DNA of 64,000 bases from Rhizobium sullae (GCF_900169785.1 NZ_FWER01000008.1:62001-126000), one strand, 5' to 3'. Counted from the stretch's first letter, positions 44,220 through 53,873 are shown. Numbers and translations: made by a program. Notes: generated from the sequence alone by a model not told the origin.

Positions 44220-45726
44220 CAGGCGGCGGGGCGACCCGCTGATGCAACGGTTCTGCGGCACGATTGGCAGCGCGAGCATGCTGCTTGCCGGCTATTTCCT
44301 GCTGAACATCCTACTGCGCGCCGCCCTGCCCCACTCGCTGGAGCTCGACGAGGCGGAGCAGACCTTCTACGCGCAATATCTGCTGGCAGGCTACGGTCCA
44401 CAACCGCCGTTCTACAATTGGATGCAGTATGCCGTCGATGCCGTTGCCGGACCGTCGATCTGGGCGCTGAGCATTCCGAAAAACGTCCTGCTCTTTCTAT
44501 GTTACCTCTTTTACGGTTTTGCCGCGCGCGAGATGCTGAAGGACCGCACGCTACAGGCTGCGGCGATGCTCGCGCTGATTACGCTTCCGCAGGTCTCTTA
44601 CATGGCGCAGCAGGACCTGACTCATACGGTGGCGCTACTTTTCGCCACTTCGCTGTTCCTCTTCGGCTTCTTCCGGACGCTGGAGCGCCCGAGTCTCCTC
44701 AGCTATCTCATTCTCGGCATCGCAACCGGGGTTGGCATCATCGCGAAATACAATTTCGCACTGATGCCGCTCATCGCGGTGGCGGCTGTGATCCCGGATC
44801 GGGAATGGCGGCAGCGTCTCCTCGACTGGCGGATTCTGCCGGCGTTTGCGATTGCGCTGGCAATCACATTGCCGCATCTCCACTGGCTTTACGGCAACGT
44901 CGAGCTGGCTTCCCACGGCACGCTAAGCAAGATGATCGATAGCCGCGAGGCGAGCGACCTGTTCCCGGCAGGTAAGGGCCTACTCTCCCTTCTTATTGCA
45001 ATCATTGCTTTCGCGGCCCTGCCGATCGCGATTTTCGCCGCTGCCTTCCGGCGCGATTTCATCCATGCACTTTCGGCGGGCGATTGCTGGACAAGACTGA
45101 TGGAGCGCATGATAGTCATCAGCCTGATCGCGGTCGTCGCGGTGATCCTCGTGACCGGCGCAACCCATATCCGCGAACGCTGGCTCGATCCGTTCCTGCT
45201 CATTCTGCCCATTTACATCTTCCGCAAGCTCGAAGTGGCAGGCGCCGATCTCTCGCTTGGGCTCAAGCGTTTTCTCAACGTCGTTCCCGTGCTGATGGCA
45301 CTCGTGCTGATCGCGCTTGCGGCAAGGGTAATCGGGGCGGAGTTCATCGGTTCCTACACGAAGCTGAACGTTCCCTTCGCTGATTTCGCCAAGGCGATGA
45401 CGGACAACAGGCAGCCTCCCGCCCTCATCATTGCGAGCGATCGCTATGTCGGCGGCAATCTCAGGCTCCAACTGCCGGACGTGCCCGTGATAATATCCGG
45501 CTTTCCAAACCCCGGAATCGCGATGAACGCTGCGGCCGCGCGGCCGATCCTCGTCGCCTGGCGGGGGCCGAATCCGAAAGAAGCGCCGATGCCACCGGAA
45601 ATCTCGACCTGGTTGAAGCAAAACGGCTTGGAACCCGACGCGATCGGCTCGCTGGCGCTCCCCTACCACTTTGGCAAGAGCGGCGACACCTATGCGCTCG
45701 GCTTTGCCTGGCTTGAACGGAAATGA
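44203..45726 (+). CDS. GT39 glycosyltransferase (ArnT/PMT-like), copy 1
   Basis: A protein of 507 residues with about 12 membrane segments. The acidic catalytic pair is in LELDEAEQ, as in ArnT, and the early periplasmic loop GYGPQPPFYNWMQY is conserved. It transfers a sugar from a polyprenyl-phosphate donor to an acceptor such as lipid A or LPS core on the periplasmic side. The ATG at 44203 overlaps the GT2 stop; an ATG at 44242 would fit the length of copy 2 better. It is followed with a 1-base gap by a paralogue. Confidence 0.88.
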   Translation: MEATFDRRRGDPLMQRFCGTIGSASMLLAGYFLLNILLRAALPHSLELDEAEQTFYAQYLLAGYGPQPPFYNWMQYAVDAVAGPSIWALSIPKNVLLFLCYLFYGFAAREMLKDRTLQAAAMLALITLPQVSYMAQQDLTHTVALLFATSLFLFGFFRTLERPSLLSYLILGIATGVGIIAKYNFALMPLIAVAAVIPDREWRQRLLDWRILPAFAIALAITLPHLHWLYGNVELASHGTLSKMIDSREASDLFPAGKGLLSLLIAIIAFAALPIAIFAAAFRRDFIHALSAGDCWTRLMERMIVISLIAVVAVILVTGATHIRERWLDPFLLILPIYIFRKLEVAGADLSLGLKRFLNVVPVLMALVLIALAARVIGAEFIGSYTKLNVPFADFAKAMTDNRQPPALIIASDRYVGGNLRLQLPDVPVIISGFPNPGIAMNAAAARPILVAWRGPNPKEAPMPPEISTWLKQNGLEPDAIGSLALPYHFGKSGDTYALGFAWLERK

Positions 45727-45727
45727 A

Positions 45728-47236
45728 ATGAACGAGGACATGGACAAGGCCCGCGACACCGACATGCGGTGGGTTTTCGCGCTGCTTGCCGCATATTTTC
45801 TCGTGCAGATCGCGGTCCGCCTGGCCATGCCGCCGACGCTCGGACTCGACGAAGCCGAGCAGGCCTTCCGCTCGCAATGGCTCGCCGCCGGCTATGGACC
45901 CCAGCCGCCTTTCTACAACTGGCTGCAATATGCCGTCTTTTCGCTCGGCGGCGTCTCGCTGCTTTCGCTTGCCGTCGTCAAGAATGCCCTGCTCTTTACA
46001 TCCTACCTGCTTTACGGCCTGACAGCACGGATGATCCTGAAAAACAGCACGCTCGCCGCAATCGCGACGCTGGGACTTCTGACGCTTCCGCAGGTCGCAT
46101 TCGAAATGCAGCGCGACCTGACGCATACGGTCGCGGTGTTCTTCTCCGGCTCAGTCTTCCTCTACGGATTTATCCGGTCGCTCAAGAAGCCGGATATGCT
46201 CTCGTATCTCGTGACGGGCGTCGGCATCGGCATCGGCCTGCTGTCGAAATATAACTTCGCCTTGCTACCAGCCTCGGCGCTTCTGGCGGCACTGCTCGAT
46301 CCGCCGATGCGCAAGCGCGTCTTCGACTGGCGTACGGTCGTGACCGCGGTCACAGCATTTCTTATCACCCTGCCGCATCTTTTCTGGCTAAAGGACAATC
46401 TCGGCTTCGCCACGGCCCGGACACTGGAAAAGCTGACCGACAGCGGCAACGCGAGCTATGCCATGCAGGTCGTCATGGGTTCAGGGTCGCTCGTTCTGGC
46501 CGTGATTGGCTTTTGTGCGGTCACGTTACTTGTCTTCGTGATCGCATTCGGCAAGCCGTTTCTCTCGGCATTCTCCGGCAGATCGGCATGGACACGGCTC
46601 CTTGAGCGCATGATGCTCTTTTCCATCCTCGGCATCCTGCTTCTCGTCCTCTTCGGCGGAGCGGCCCATGTCAAGGACCGCTGGCTGGTGCCGCTCTTCT
46701 TCATCATCCCGCTTTATCTGTGCCTGAAGATCGAGGCATCGCATGTCGAGTATTCGAATCCTCTGCGCCGTCTTTTGCCGATCCTCGCGATAATCATGAT
46801 TGCCGTTCCCGGTATTCTCTTCGGACGCATTGCGGCTGCCACCCTGAACGGCGACTACGAGCGCTTGAACATGCCCTACGCCCAACTCGCGGCCGTACTC
46901 CGGCAACAGGGTGAGCCTGCCGCGGTTTTGGCGGAAGGCAGCCTGCTTGCGGGGAATTTGCGGAAGGACCTTCTTCCGGCGACCGTGATTTCAACGGACT
47001 ATCCAGGGTTCAAGCCTGCAGTCTCGATCTCGAAAAAACACCCGCTTCTCATTGTCTGGCCGCTCGGTGCTACGGAAGGTAATGTCCTGCCCGGCAGAGC
47101 GGCCGAATGGCTGAAATCGGTGCCAGAACTCAGCAGCATCGCGCCGGAGATTTCGATGATCGAGGTTCCGTATTACTACGCCCGGAACGGCGATACCTAT
47201 CGTTTCGGCTACGCGTGGGTCGCCCCGGCGGATTAG
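45728..47236 (+). CDS. GT39 glycosyltransferase (ArnT/PMT-like), copy 2
   Basis: A protein of 502 residues, clearly paralogous to its upstream neighbour: LGLDEAEQAF, GYGPQPPFYNWLQYAV and LLTLPQVAFEMQRDLTHTVA occur at matching places. It has about 12 membrane segments and a soluble C-terminal periplasmic part. The two copies may add the sugar to different positions of the same LPS region, as RgtA and RgtB do in Rhizobium leguminosarum (analogy). The stop overlaps by 4 bases that of the convergent aminotransferase gene. Confidence 0.88.
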   Translation: MNEDMDKARDTDMRWVFALLAAYFLVQIAVRLAMPPTLGLDEAEQAFRSQWLAAGYGPQPPFYNWLQYAVFSLGGVSLLSLAVVKNALLFTSYLLYGLTARMILKNSTLAAIATLGLLTLPQVAFEMQRDLTHTVAVFFSGSVFLYGFIRSLKKPDMLSYLVTGVGIGIGLLSKYNFALLPASALLAALLDPPMRKRVFDWRTVVTAVTAFLITLPHLFWLKDNLGFATARTLEKLTDSGNASYAMQVVMGSGSLVLAVIGFCAVTLLVFVIAFGKPFLSAFSGRSAWTRLLERMMLFSILGILLLVLFGGAAHVKDRWLVPLFFIIPLYLCLKIEASHVEYSNPLRRLLPILAIIMIAVPGILFGRIAAATLNGDYERLNMPYAQLAAVLRQQGEPAAVLAEGSLLAGNLRKDLLPATVISTDYPGFKPAVSISKKHPLLIVWPLGATEGNVLPGRAAEWLKSVPELSSIAPEISMIEVPYYYARNGDTYRFGYAWVAPAD

Positions 47237-48600
47237 GTTTTCAGCTCCTTCCACGCCGCATCCAGCGCAATCTTTGCAATCCGCGCCATTTCATCGACCT
47301 GCTCATGGGTGATGACCAGCGGCGGTGAAGCGAGCATGCGGTCGCCAGTGGCTCGCAGAACGAGGCCGTTCGCAAGCGCGTGGTTGCGGACAAGCGCGCC
47401 AGCCGCATCGGGCTTTTCGAAGCGGGCGCGCATCTTCTTATCCGCAGTGAGTTGCAGGGCGCCCATCAGGCCGATGCTGACCGCTTCGCCGACGAGGTCA
47501 TGATCGGCGAGCGCGCCCCAGGCTTCGGCGAAGTAAGGGCCAATATCGCTGCGAACGCGGTCAACCAGCTTTTCGTCCTCGATGATGCGCAAATTTTCCA
47601 GCGCCGCAGCGGCGCAGACCGGATGGCCGGAATAGGTGAAGCCGTGATTGAAATCGCCGACCTCGTTGATCAGCACATTGGCGATGCGATCGCTGACGAG
47701 CACGCCGCCGATTGGCAGGTAGCCCGATGACAGGCCCTTTGCGATCGGCGCCAGATCCGGCTCGACGCCGAAATACTGATGGCCGAACCACGCGCCGAGG
47801 CGGCCGAAGCCGCAGATGACTTCGTCGGTGACGAGCAGGACGTTGCGCGCCTTGCAGATGCGGCCGATCTCCGGCCAGTAGGTTTCCGGCGGAATGATGA
47901 CACCCGCCGCACCCTGCACCGGCTCCGCAACAAAGGCGGCGACATTCTCCTCGCCGAGTTCATCGATCTTCGCCTCCAGTTCGCGGGCCGCCTTGAGGCC
48001 GAATTCCGCAGGCGAAAGGTCGCCGCCCTCGCCATACCAATAAGGCTGACCGATATGGACGATGCCGGGGATCGGCAGGTCGCCCTGTTCATGCATGTAT
48101 TTCATACCGCCAAGGCTGGCGCCGGCGACCGTCGAACCGTGGTAGCCATTCCTGCGGGCAATCACGATCTTCTTCGACGGCCTGCCAACGGCACTCCAAT
48201 AGACGCGCGCCATCCGGAACCATGTATCATTGGCTTCCGATCCGGAGCCGGTGAAGAAGACATGATTGAAGCGCGGGCCGGCATGCGCGGTCACCTTCTC
48301 GGCGAGCAGGGTCGTGGGCGTGCTCGTGGTGCCGAAGAAGGTGTTGTAGTAGGGCAGCTCGTTCATCTGCCGCGCGACGGCATCGGTGATCTCCTTGCGG
48401 CCGTAGCCGACATTAACGCACCACAGGCCTGCAAAACCGTCGAGATACTTCCTGCCGTGGTTATCCCAGATATAGACGCCTTCGCCGCGCTGGATGATGC
48501 GCGTGCCATCGGCATTCAGCTTCTTCATGTCGGAGAAGGGATGCAGATGGTGGGCGGCGTCAATGGCGGCGAGATTTGAGCGCTGGTAAGTATCGGACAT
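47233..48600 (-). CDS. class III omega-aminotransferase
   Basis: A protein of 455 residues. The PLP lysine is in DLAPIAKGLSSGYLPIGG; LVTDEVICGFGRLG and NHGFTYSGHPVCAAAALEN are class III hallmarks. It begins MSDTYQRSNLAAIDAAHHLHP, like putrescine- or beta-alanine-pyruvate aminotransferases. Next to a divergent glutamine-synthetase-like gene it most probably acts on putrescine or another amine. The substrate is an inference. Confidence 0.9.
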   Translation of the reverse strand: MSDTYQRSNLAAIDAAHHLHPFSDMKKLNADGTRIIQRGEGVYIWDNHGRKYLDGFAGLWCVNVGYGRKEITDAVARQMNELPYYNTFFGTTSTPTTLLAEKVTAHAGPRFNHVFFTGSGSEANDTWFRMARVYWSAVGRPSKKIVIARRNGYHGSTVAGASLGGMKYMHEQGDLPIPGIVHIGQPYWYGEGGDLSPAEFGLKAARELEAKIDELGEENVAAFVAEPVQGAAGVIIPPETYWPEIGRICKARNVLLVTDEVICGFGRLGAWFGHQYFGVEPDLAPIAKGLSSGYLPIGGVLVSDRIANVLINEVGDFNHGFTYSGHPVCAAAALENLRIIEDEKLVDRVRSDIGPYFAEAWGALADHDLVGEAVSIGLMGALQLTADKKMRARFEKPDAAGALVRNHALANGLVLRATGDRMLASPPLVITHEQVDEMARIAKIALDAAWKELKT

Positions 48601-48683
48601 GATTTGCAAAACACCTGCGGAGATTGAAAGGCCCGTCTCAATGAGCTACGACCTTGGGCTTGTCCGAGGGGATTTTCAAGATC

Positions 48684-50036
48684 ATGACGGCTGACATCAT
48701 GCACGGCAAAGCTGCGGTGGGCGAACCGCGGATCGAAATCCTGCTCGTCGGCATGAATGGCGATTTGCGCGGTAAGCAGATGCCACTGGACGCTCAGAAG
48801 AAGATCCGGGAAGGCGAGGTGCGGCTCCCCTCCTCGACGCAGTCGCTCGACATCTGGGGCGACGATAATGACGACATCACCGGCCTGTCGCTAACGATCG
48901 GCGATCCGGACGGCAATTGCATAGCTGACGAGCGCAGCCTTGCGCCGATGCCCTGGGCGCCGGAAGGCTCCATGCAGGTGCTGGCGACGATGCACGAATT
49001 CGACGGCAGCCCGAGCTTCATGGATCCGCGGGCGATCCTGGCAGCGGTGCTGAAGCGCTACGACGAACGCGGCCTCACACCGGTCGTCGCGACGGAACTC
49101 GAGTTCTACGTGATGGAACAGGACTGGCGGGATACCGGCCGTCCTTCACCGCCGAAAAGCCTGACCTATCGCCGCGAGCCGAACGGATTCCAGCTCTACG
49201 ACATGAGCGCCGTCGATGCGCTCGACGATTACCTGCAGACGGTGCGCGCCTATGCCAAGGCGCAGAACCTGCCTGCGGAGGCGACAACGGCCGAGTTCGG
49301 TCCCGGACAGTTCGAGATCAACCTGTTGCACCGGCCCGATGCACTGGCGGCGGCCGACGACTGCATTTACCTGAAGCGCATCGCCGAACAGGCGGCTCGC
49401 AAGCATGGCCTCAAATCGACCTGCATGGCCAAGCCCTATTCCGAACACGCCGGTTCCGGCCTGCATGTGCATGCCAGTGTCATCGACAGAGAAGGCCGCA
49501 ACATCCTCGACGCCAGGGGCGGAGAGCCGACGAAGCTGAAATCCGCCTGCGCTGGGATGCTGAAGACGATGTGCGAAGCGCAGCTGATCTTCGCGCCTTT
49601 CGCCAACTCCTACCGCCGCTTCCAGCCAGGCTCCTTTGCGCCTATCGATCTCACTTGGGGCAACGGCCATCGCGGCACGGCTATCCGCATCCCGGACATG
49701 AACGGACCGGCAGCGCGGATCGAGCACCGCGTCGCCGGCGCGGACGCCAATCCCTACTTGCTGCTGGCCGCCATCCTCGGCGGCATGCTGCTCGGCCTCG
49801 ATAACGAGCTCGACCCCGGCGAAGAGACGACGCCGTCGCATGTGCCGGCAAACGCGACGCGGCTGACGCATGATTTCCTGACGGCGGTGGAAGCCTTTCG
49901 CGCATCACCCTTCATCGCCGACATCTTCGGCGAGCGCTACCGGAAGCTCTACGGCGACACCAAGCACAAGGAAGCAGTCACCTATCTGCGCACAGTCTCG
50001 GACTTCGACTATCGGACTTATCTGCCGAGGGTTTAA
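48684..50036 (+). CDS. glutamine synthetase-like protein (PuuA type)
   Basis: A protein of 450 residues from the ATG at 48684 (a TTG at 48654 is an alternative). The GS catalytic domain shows VATELEFYVMEQDW, AEFGPGQFEINL, SGLHVHASV and NSYRRFQPGSFAP, with metal and ATP ligands in place. Length and divergence fit gamma-glutamylputrescine synthetases rather than GlnA. It would ligate glutamate to a polyamine for catabolism together with the divergent aminotransferase. Confidence 0.88.
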   Translation: MTADIMHGKAAVGEPRIEILLVGMNGDLRGKQMPLDAQKKIREGEVRLPSSTQSLDIWGDDNDDITGLSLTIGDPDGNCIADERSLAPMPWAPEGSMQVLATMHEFDGSPSFMDPRAILAAVLKRYDERGLTPVVATELEFYVMEQDWRDTGRPSPPKSLTYRREPNGFQLYDMSAVDALDDYLQTVRAYAKAQNLPAEATTAEFGPGQFEINLLHRPDALAAADDCIYLKRIAEQAARKHGLKSTCMAKPYSEHAGSGLHVHASVIDREGRNILDARGGEPTKLKSACAGMLKTMCEAQLIFAPFANSYRRFQPGSFAPIDLTWGNGHRGTAIRIPDMNGPAARIEHRVAGADANPYLLLAAILGGMLLGLDNELDPGEETTPSHVPANATRLTHDFLTAVEAFRASPFIADIFGERYRKLYGDTKHKEAVTYLRTVSDFDYRTYLPRV

Positions 50037-50200
50037 AGCTTGCTGAGATACGCGATAAAGCGAGAACTCTCCCTCTGTTGATGTTACGCGCCGCAGCGCG
50101 GCAAACACCTGCCCCATAACCATCTCAAAGGTGGACCGGGCTGTGTACAAGTCGTAGAATAAATTTCCTGAGGCGGAGGCTTCCGAAAGGAGCGCGGCAA

Positions 50201-51067
50201 ATGGCTATCTTCATGGACCGGCATGAACTGACGGGAACCACAGCCGCCGACGTTGCCGAGGCACATCGCAAGGATCTCGAGATTCAGGACCGGTATGGGG
50301 TCAAGTTCCTCACCTACTGGTTCGACCAGCGGCGTGGAACCGCATTTTGTCTCATGGACGCGCCCGACGCGGAAACCGCTCAATGCGTGCACCGCGAAGC
50401 GCATGGCTTCGTCGCCGGTGAGGTTGTCGAAGTCGCTCTGTCGGCGGTTGAGGCGTTTCTCGGCCGCATTCATGACCCTGAGCCGGCGCCTGGGCAAGTC
50501 TCAAGCGAAGTGGATTCGGGCCACCGGGCAATCCTGTTCACCGATATCGTCGGCTCGACCGCGATGACAACGCGCCTCGGCGACCGAATGGCGACCGAAT
50601 TGGTCAGGGCGCATGACTCGGTTGTGCGCAGATGCCTCGACCACTGGTCAGGCCGCGAGGTGAAGCACACCGGCGACGGCATCATGGCGACGTTCGCCTC
50701 GATAGCTGCGGCCGTCGATTGCGCAAGAAACATCCAGCAGGAATTCAAACGTTACAACCGCGGAAATCCTGAGCCGATTCATGTTCGCATCGGATTGGAT
50801 TGCGGCGAACCCGTCGAGGATAGCAACGATCTGTTCGGCTCCACGGTGCAACTTGCAGCACGATTGTGCGCAGCCGCCGCAAGCGACCATATCCTGGTGT
50901 CGGAGAACATTTTTCGGGAGTACAGCACCACCGATATCTTCACGCACGCGATGCGCCGGCGGTTGAAGGGATTTTCGAAGCCCGTGCTCGCCTTCCAATG
51001 CGACTGGGCCGATGGTGGCGTGAAGAGGGAAACTAAGCCGCAGGCTCCCGCCGCTCGGCCTCATTGA
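50201..51067 (+). CDS. DUF4242-class III adenylate cyclase fusion
   Basis: A protein of 288 residues. Residues 1-88 form a DUF4242 domain (a small ferredoxin-like fold reported to bind nickel in Streptomyces): MDRHELTGTT, GVKFLTYWFD, FCLMDAPDAETAQ and VHREAHG. Residues about 108-275 form a class III nucleotidyl cyclase: ILFTDIVGSTA with the first Asp, EVKHTGDGIMATF with adenine-specifying Lys and the second Asp, and DLFGSTVQLAARL with the stabilising Arg but Gln in place of the usual Asn. No membrane segment. AAAGGAG precedes the ATG. It overlaps the convergent lipid kinase gene by 35 bases. Confidence 0.88.
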   Translation: MAIFMDRHELTGTTAADVAEAHRKDLEIQDRYGVKFLTYWFDQRRGTAFCLMDAPDAETAQCVHREAHGFVAGEVVEVALSAVEAFLGRIHDPEPAPGQVSSEVDSGHRAILFTDIVGSTAMTTRLGDRMATELVRAHDSVVRRCLDHWSGREVKHTGDGIMATFASIAAAVDCARNIQQEFKRYNRGNPEPIHVRIGLDCGEPVEDSNDLFGSTVQLAARLCAAAASDHILVSENIFREYSTTDIFTHAMRRRLKGFSKPVLAFQCDWADGGVKRETKPQAPAARPH

Positions 51068-51977
51068 CCTGCGCGGCAAGACCCTGCTTGACCAGCACCT
51101 TAAGCTCTTCGGGATGCAGCTTGATGGAAATGTCGCGTGCGAGTGGCAGAAGCTCGCCGTCCATGACGCAATTGGCCTTTGCCCTCAGCTTCGGGAAATG
51201 CAGATGCACTTCGGCCGGATGCATGACCATCACGTCGGCGTTTTCGCGCACCTTGCCGCGCAACATGTCGATGGCAAGGCGGGCGACGCCGATCGGCTTC
51301 AGCGGCTTTGCCGTGTAGAAGCCGAGCTCGCCGCTGCGCAGGTTGTCGGCATACAGCAGCGCGTTCTGGCCAAAGGGATTGTTGGAGACGGAAACGGCCG
51401 ATACGCGACGCGTCTCGCGCATGCCGAGCGCCTGGAATTCGACTTCGAATTCAGGCGGATTGAGCACGACGCCGATGGCTGCGCGGACGCTGGCGCGCAT
51501 CTTGCCGAAGCGGGAGCGATAGCTGAAGGAGTTGCGGTAGCGCACCATGCGCGCATGAAGCCCCGCCGAGAACTGATGGATGAAGGGCCGGCCGTTGGCG
51601 CTAGCAATGTCGACATGATCGACCTCGCCGGTCGCCAGCACATCCAGCGCCTGCCAGATATCGAGCGGCACTTTCAGCGAGCGGGCGAAGAGGTTCATGG
51701 TCCCGGCCGGTACGACACCGAGGGCGACGCCGTTCTTCCAGGCGATCGAGGCCGCCGCCGAAATCGTGCCGTCGCCGCCTCCCGCGACGATGCCGTCGAT
51801 GTCGTCGCGCCGGGCAGCGCGCTCCATCGCCGGAACAATCTCCTTGCCGGAAAAGACGATAGCCTCGAAGTCATGTCCCGCTTCCCGGAAGGTCGCCTCT
51901 GCCCGCTTTTCGTAGGCCTCCATATCGGTGGTCCGGAAGGTACCACCGTCTTTGTTGAAAAAACCTACAAGCTTCAT
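51033..51977 (-). CDS. diacylglycerol kinase-family lipid kinase
   Basis: A protein of 314 residues from the ATG at 51977. The nucleotide motif GIVAGGGDGTISAAA and the downstream GVVPAGTMNLFARSL are typical of the DagK/YegS family. A C-terminal beta domain follows, with NCVMDGELLP. These cytosolic enzymes phosphorylate diacylglycerol or related lipids. A TTG at 52016 would extend it by 13 residues. The substrate is not determinable here. Confidence 0.87.
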   Translation of the reverse strand: MKLVGFFNKDGGTFRTTDMEAYEKRAEATFREAGHDFEAIVFSGKEIVPAMERAARRDDIDGIVAGGGDGTISAAASIAWKNGVALGVVPAGTMNLFARSLKVPLDIWQALDVLATGEVDHVDIASANGRPFIHQFSAGLHARMVRYRNSFSYRSRFGKMRASVRAAIGVVLNPPEFEVEFQALGMRETRRVSAVSVSNNPFGQNALLYADNLRSGELGFYTAKPLKPIGVARLAIDMLRGKVRENADVMVMHPAEVHLHFPKLRAKANCVMDGELLPLARDISIKLHPEELKVLVKQGLAAQVNEAERREPAA

Positions 51978-52289
51978 CAGGCGTGCCGTTCCTCGCGTCG
52001 TGGCGTCTCGTTCCAAGTCCCTTAAGATGGTTGGAGCCGCCTCGTTTTCAAGCGCGGCATGCCTTTAGCGGCCGTTTGTCTGCGAGACCCAAACGTAAAT
52101 ATTGCAATTGACATATGCACATAGCAGGACGCTGCACTGCAAAAAACGCACTCGACGCCCATGGCGCGGTCCCCCATAACTTCAATGATGGAGGCCCTTG
52201 TTTCCACCTCCCGCCATAGAATGGCCGACATCCGCCTCAGCGCCCGCTCTCCGGATGGGTTGCCCTGCAGACATGCCTCAGGAGCTCCC
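51978..52289. other. intergenic region between divergent genes, no gene seen
   Basis: 312 bases between the lipid kinase and MFS genes. A TTGACA at 52108-52113 is a possible -35 box for the MFS gene, but no convincing -10 follows. The in-frame extension of the MFS frame upstream of 52290 lacks a ribosome site and reads like noise. Confidence 0.45.
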
Positions 52290-53510
52290 GTGAGCCAGAT
52301 CGCCGTAGACGATTCCATCGATTCCAGTTTGGCTTCGGAAGCCCCCTCGCCGATGGCGGTCGCTCTGGTGCAACTGGCACTTGCCTGTGGCGGCTTCGGC
52401 ATCGGCACCGGCGAATTCGCCATCATGGGCCTGCTACCGAATGTGGCGAACACATTTTCGGTCACGACACCGCAGGCAGGTTACGTCATCAGCGCCTATG
52501 CGCTTGGCGTCGTCATCGGCGCGCCAGGGATCGCCGTTCTCGCCGCCAGGATGACGCGCCGCTCGCTGCTTCTGCTGCTGATGGGCATTTTCGCGGCCGG
52601 CAATATCCTGAGCGCTCTTGCGCCGACCTTCCAGAGCTTCACCGTGATGCGCTTGATCACCGGCCTGCCGCACGGTGCCTATTTCGGCGTCGCGGCAATC
52701 GTCGCCGCCTCGATGGTGCCGGTGCACAAACGGGCGCGCGCCGTCGGCCGGGTCATGCTGGGTCTGACAATCGCAACCCTGCTCGGCACGCCGCTCGCCA
52801 CCTTCTTCGGCCAGTCGCTCGACTGGCGCGTCGCCTTCACCTCTGTTGGCGTCATCGGCCTCGTGACCGTGGCACTCATCTGGTACTATGTGCCGCGCGA
52901 CCAAGTCGCGGACGGCGCCAGCTTCCTGCGCGAGCTCGGCGCCTTCAAGCGGCCGCAGGTCCTCTTGACGCTCGGCATCGCAGCCGTCGGCTATGGCGGC
53001 ATGTTCGCGATGTTCAGCTATATTGCCGGCACGACCACGAAGGTCGCCATGCTGCCGGAGAGCATGGTTGCCCTGATGATGGTCCTCTTCGGCGTCGGCA
53101 TGAATGCCGGCAACGTCATCGGCTCCTGGCTTGCCGACAAGTCGATCATGGGGACGATCGGCGGTTCGCTGGTTTTCAACATTGCCGTGCTGACACTATT
53201 TTCGCTGACGGCATCAAGCCCTATCATGCTGGCAGTCTGCGTGTTCCTCGTCGGCTGTGGCTTTGCGGCCGGTCCTGCGCTACAGACGCGGCTGATGGAT
53301 GTCGCCGCCGACGCACAAACACTTGCCGCCGCCTCCAACCACTCCGCCTTCAACATCGCCAATGCGCTCGGCGCCTGGCTCGGCGGCCTCGTGATTGCCT
53401 GGGGCTACGGCTTTGCGGCAACGGGTTATGTCGGCGCCGTCCTGTCCTTCCTCGGCCTCTTCGTCTATTTCGCGTCGCTACGCCTGGAGCGCAGCAGCCG
53501 GAGCGCATGA
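52290..53510 (+). CDS. MFS transporter (sugar or drug efflux, AraJ-like)
   Basis: A protein of 406 residues starting with GTG at 52290 with CAGGAG about 6 bases upstream. Twelve membrane segments fit [22 protein letters not shown] near the N terminus is the signature of AraJ/SotB/YdhP-type exporters. [18 protein letters not shown] loop 2-3 (here [14 protein letters not shown]) and [22 protein letters not shown] are also typical. The substrate is unknown. Its stop overlaps the convergent HxlR gene by 33 bases. Confidence 0.92.
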   Translation: MSQIAVDDSIDSSLASEAPSPMAVALVQLALACGGFGIGTGEFAIMGLLPNVANTFSVTTPQAGYVISAYALGVVIGAPGIAVLAARMTRRSLLLLLMGIFAAGNILSALAPTFQSFTVMRLITGLPHGAYFGVAAIVAASMVPVHKRARAVGRVMLGLTIATLLGTPLATFFGQSLDWRVAFTSVGVIGLVTVALIWYYVPRDQVADGASFLRELGAFKRPQVLLTLGIAAVGYGGMFAMFSYIAGTTTKVAMLPESMVALMMVLFGVGMNAGNVIGSWLADKSIMGTIGGSLVFNIAVLTLFSLTASSPIMLAVCVFLVGCGFAAGPALQTRLMDVAADAQTLAAASNHSAFNIANALGAWLGGLVIAWGYGFAATGYVGAVLSFLGLFVYFASLRLERSSRSA

Positions 53511-53873
53511 AGGATCGCGCAGTTCGTGGCCCTCCGGGCGGCAGAGAGCATATTCGTCGCCCCAGGCCGCCAGTGCTCGGATGACCGGCTTCAACGTTTC
53601 GCCGAGCGGCGTCAGTGCATATTCCACGCGCGGCGGCACGACCGGATAGACGGTGCGGGAGACGAGGCCGGATTCTTCCAGTTCCCGCAGCTGCTTGGTC
53701 AGCATGCGCTGCGTCACCGCAGGCAGCTTCCGGCGCAGCTCGTTGAAGCGCAATGTTCCGTCCATGAGGTGGAACAGGATCACGCCTTTCCATTTTCCAT
53801 CGACATAGCTCAGCGCCGCCTCGACCGGACAGCCGGGGAAATTCTTCGTCAGCTTGGCGCGGGGCAGCGACAT
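53478..53873 (-). CDS. HxlR-family transcriptional regulator
   Basis: A protein of 131 residues. The winged HTH reads [51 protein letters not shown] and [10 protein letters not shown] (given in parts), which is the HxlR pattern, with a Cys near the N terminus that in some members senses aldehydes or oxidants. It is divergent from the quinone oxidoreductase gene (103 bases between), its most likely target. A C-terminal Ala-rich tail is variable. Confidence 0.92.
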   Translation of the reverse strand: MSLPRAKLTKNFPGCPVEAALSYVDGKWKGVILFHLMDGTLRFNELRRKLPAVTQRMLTKQLRELEESGLVSRTVYPVVPPRVEYALTPLGETLKPVIRALAAWGDEYALCRPEGHELRDPSCAPAAALQA

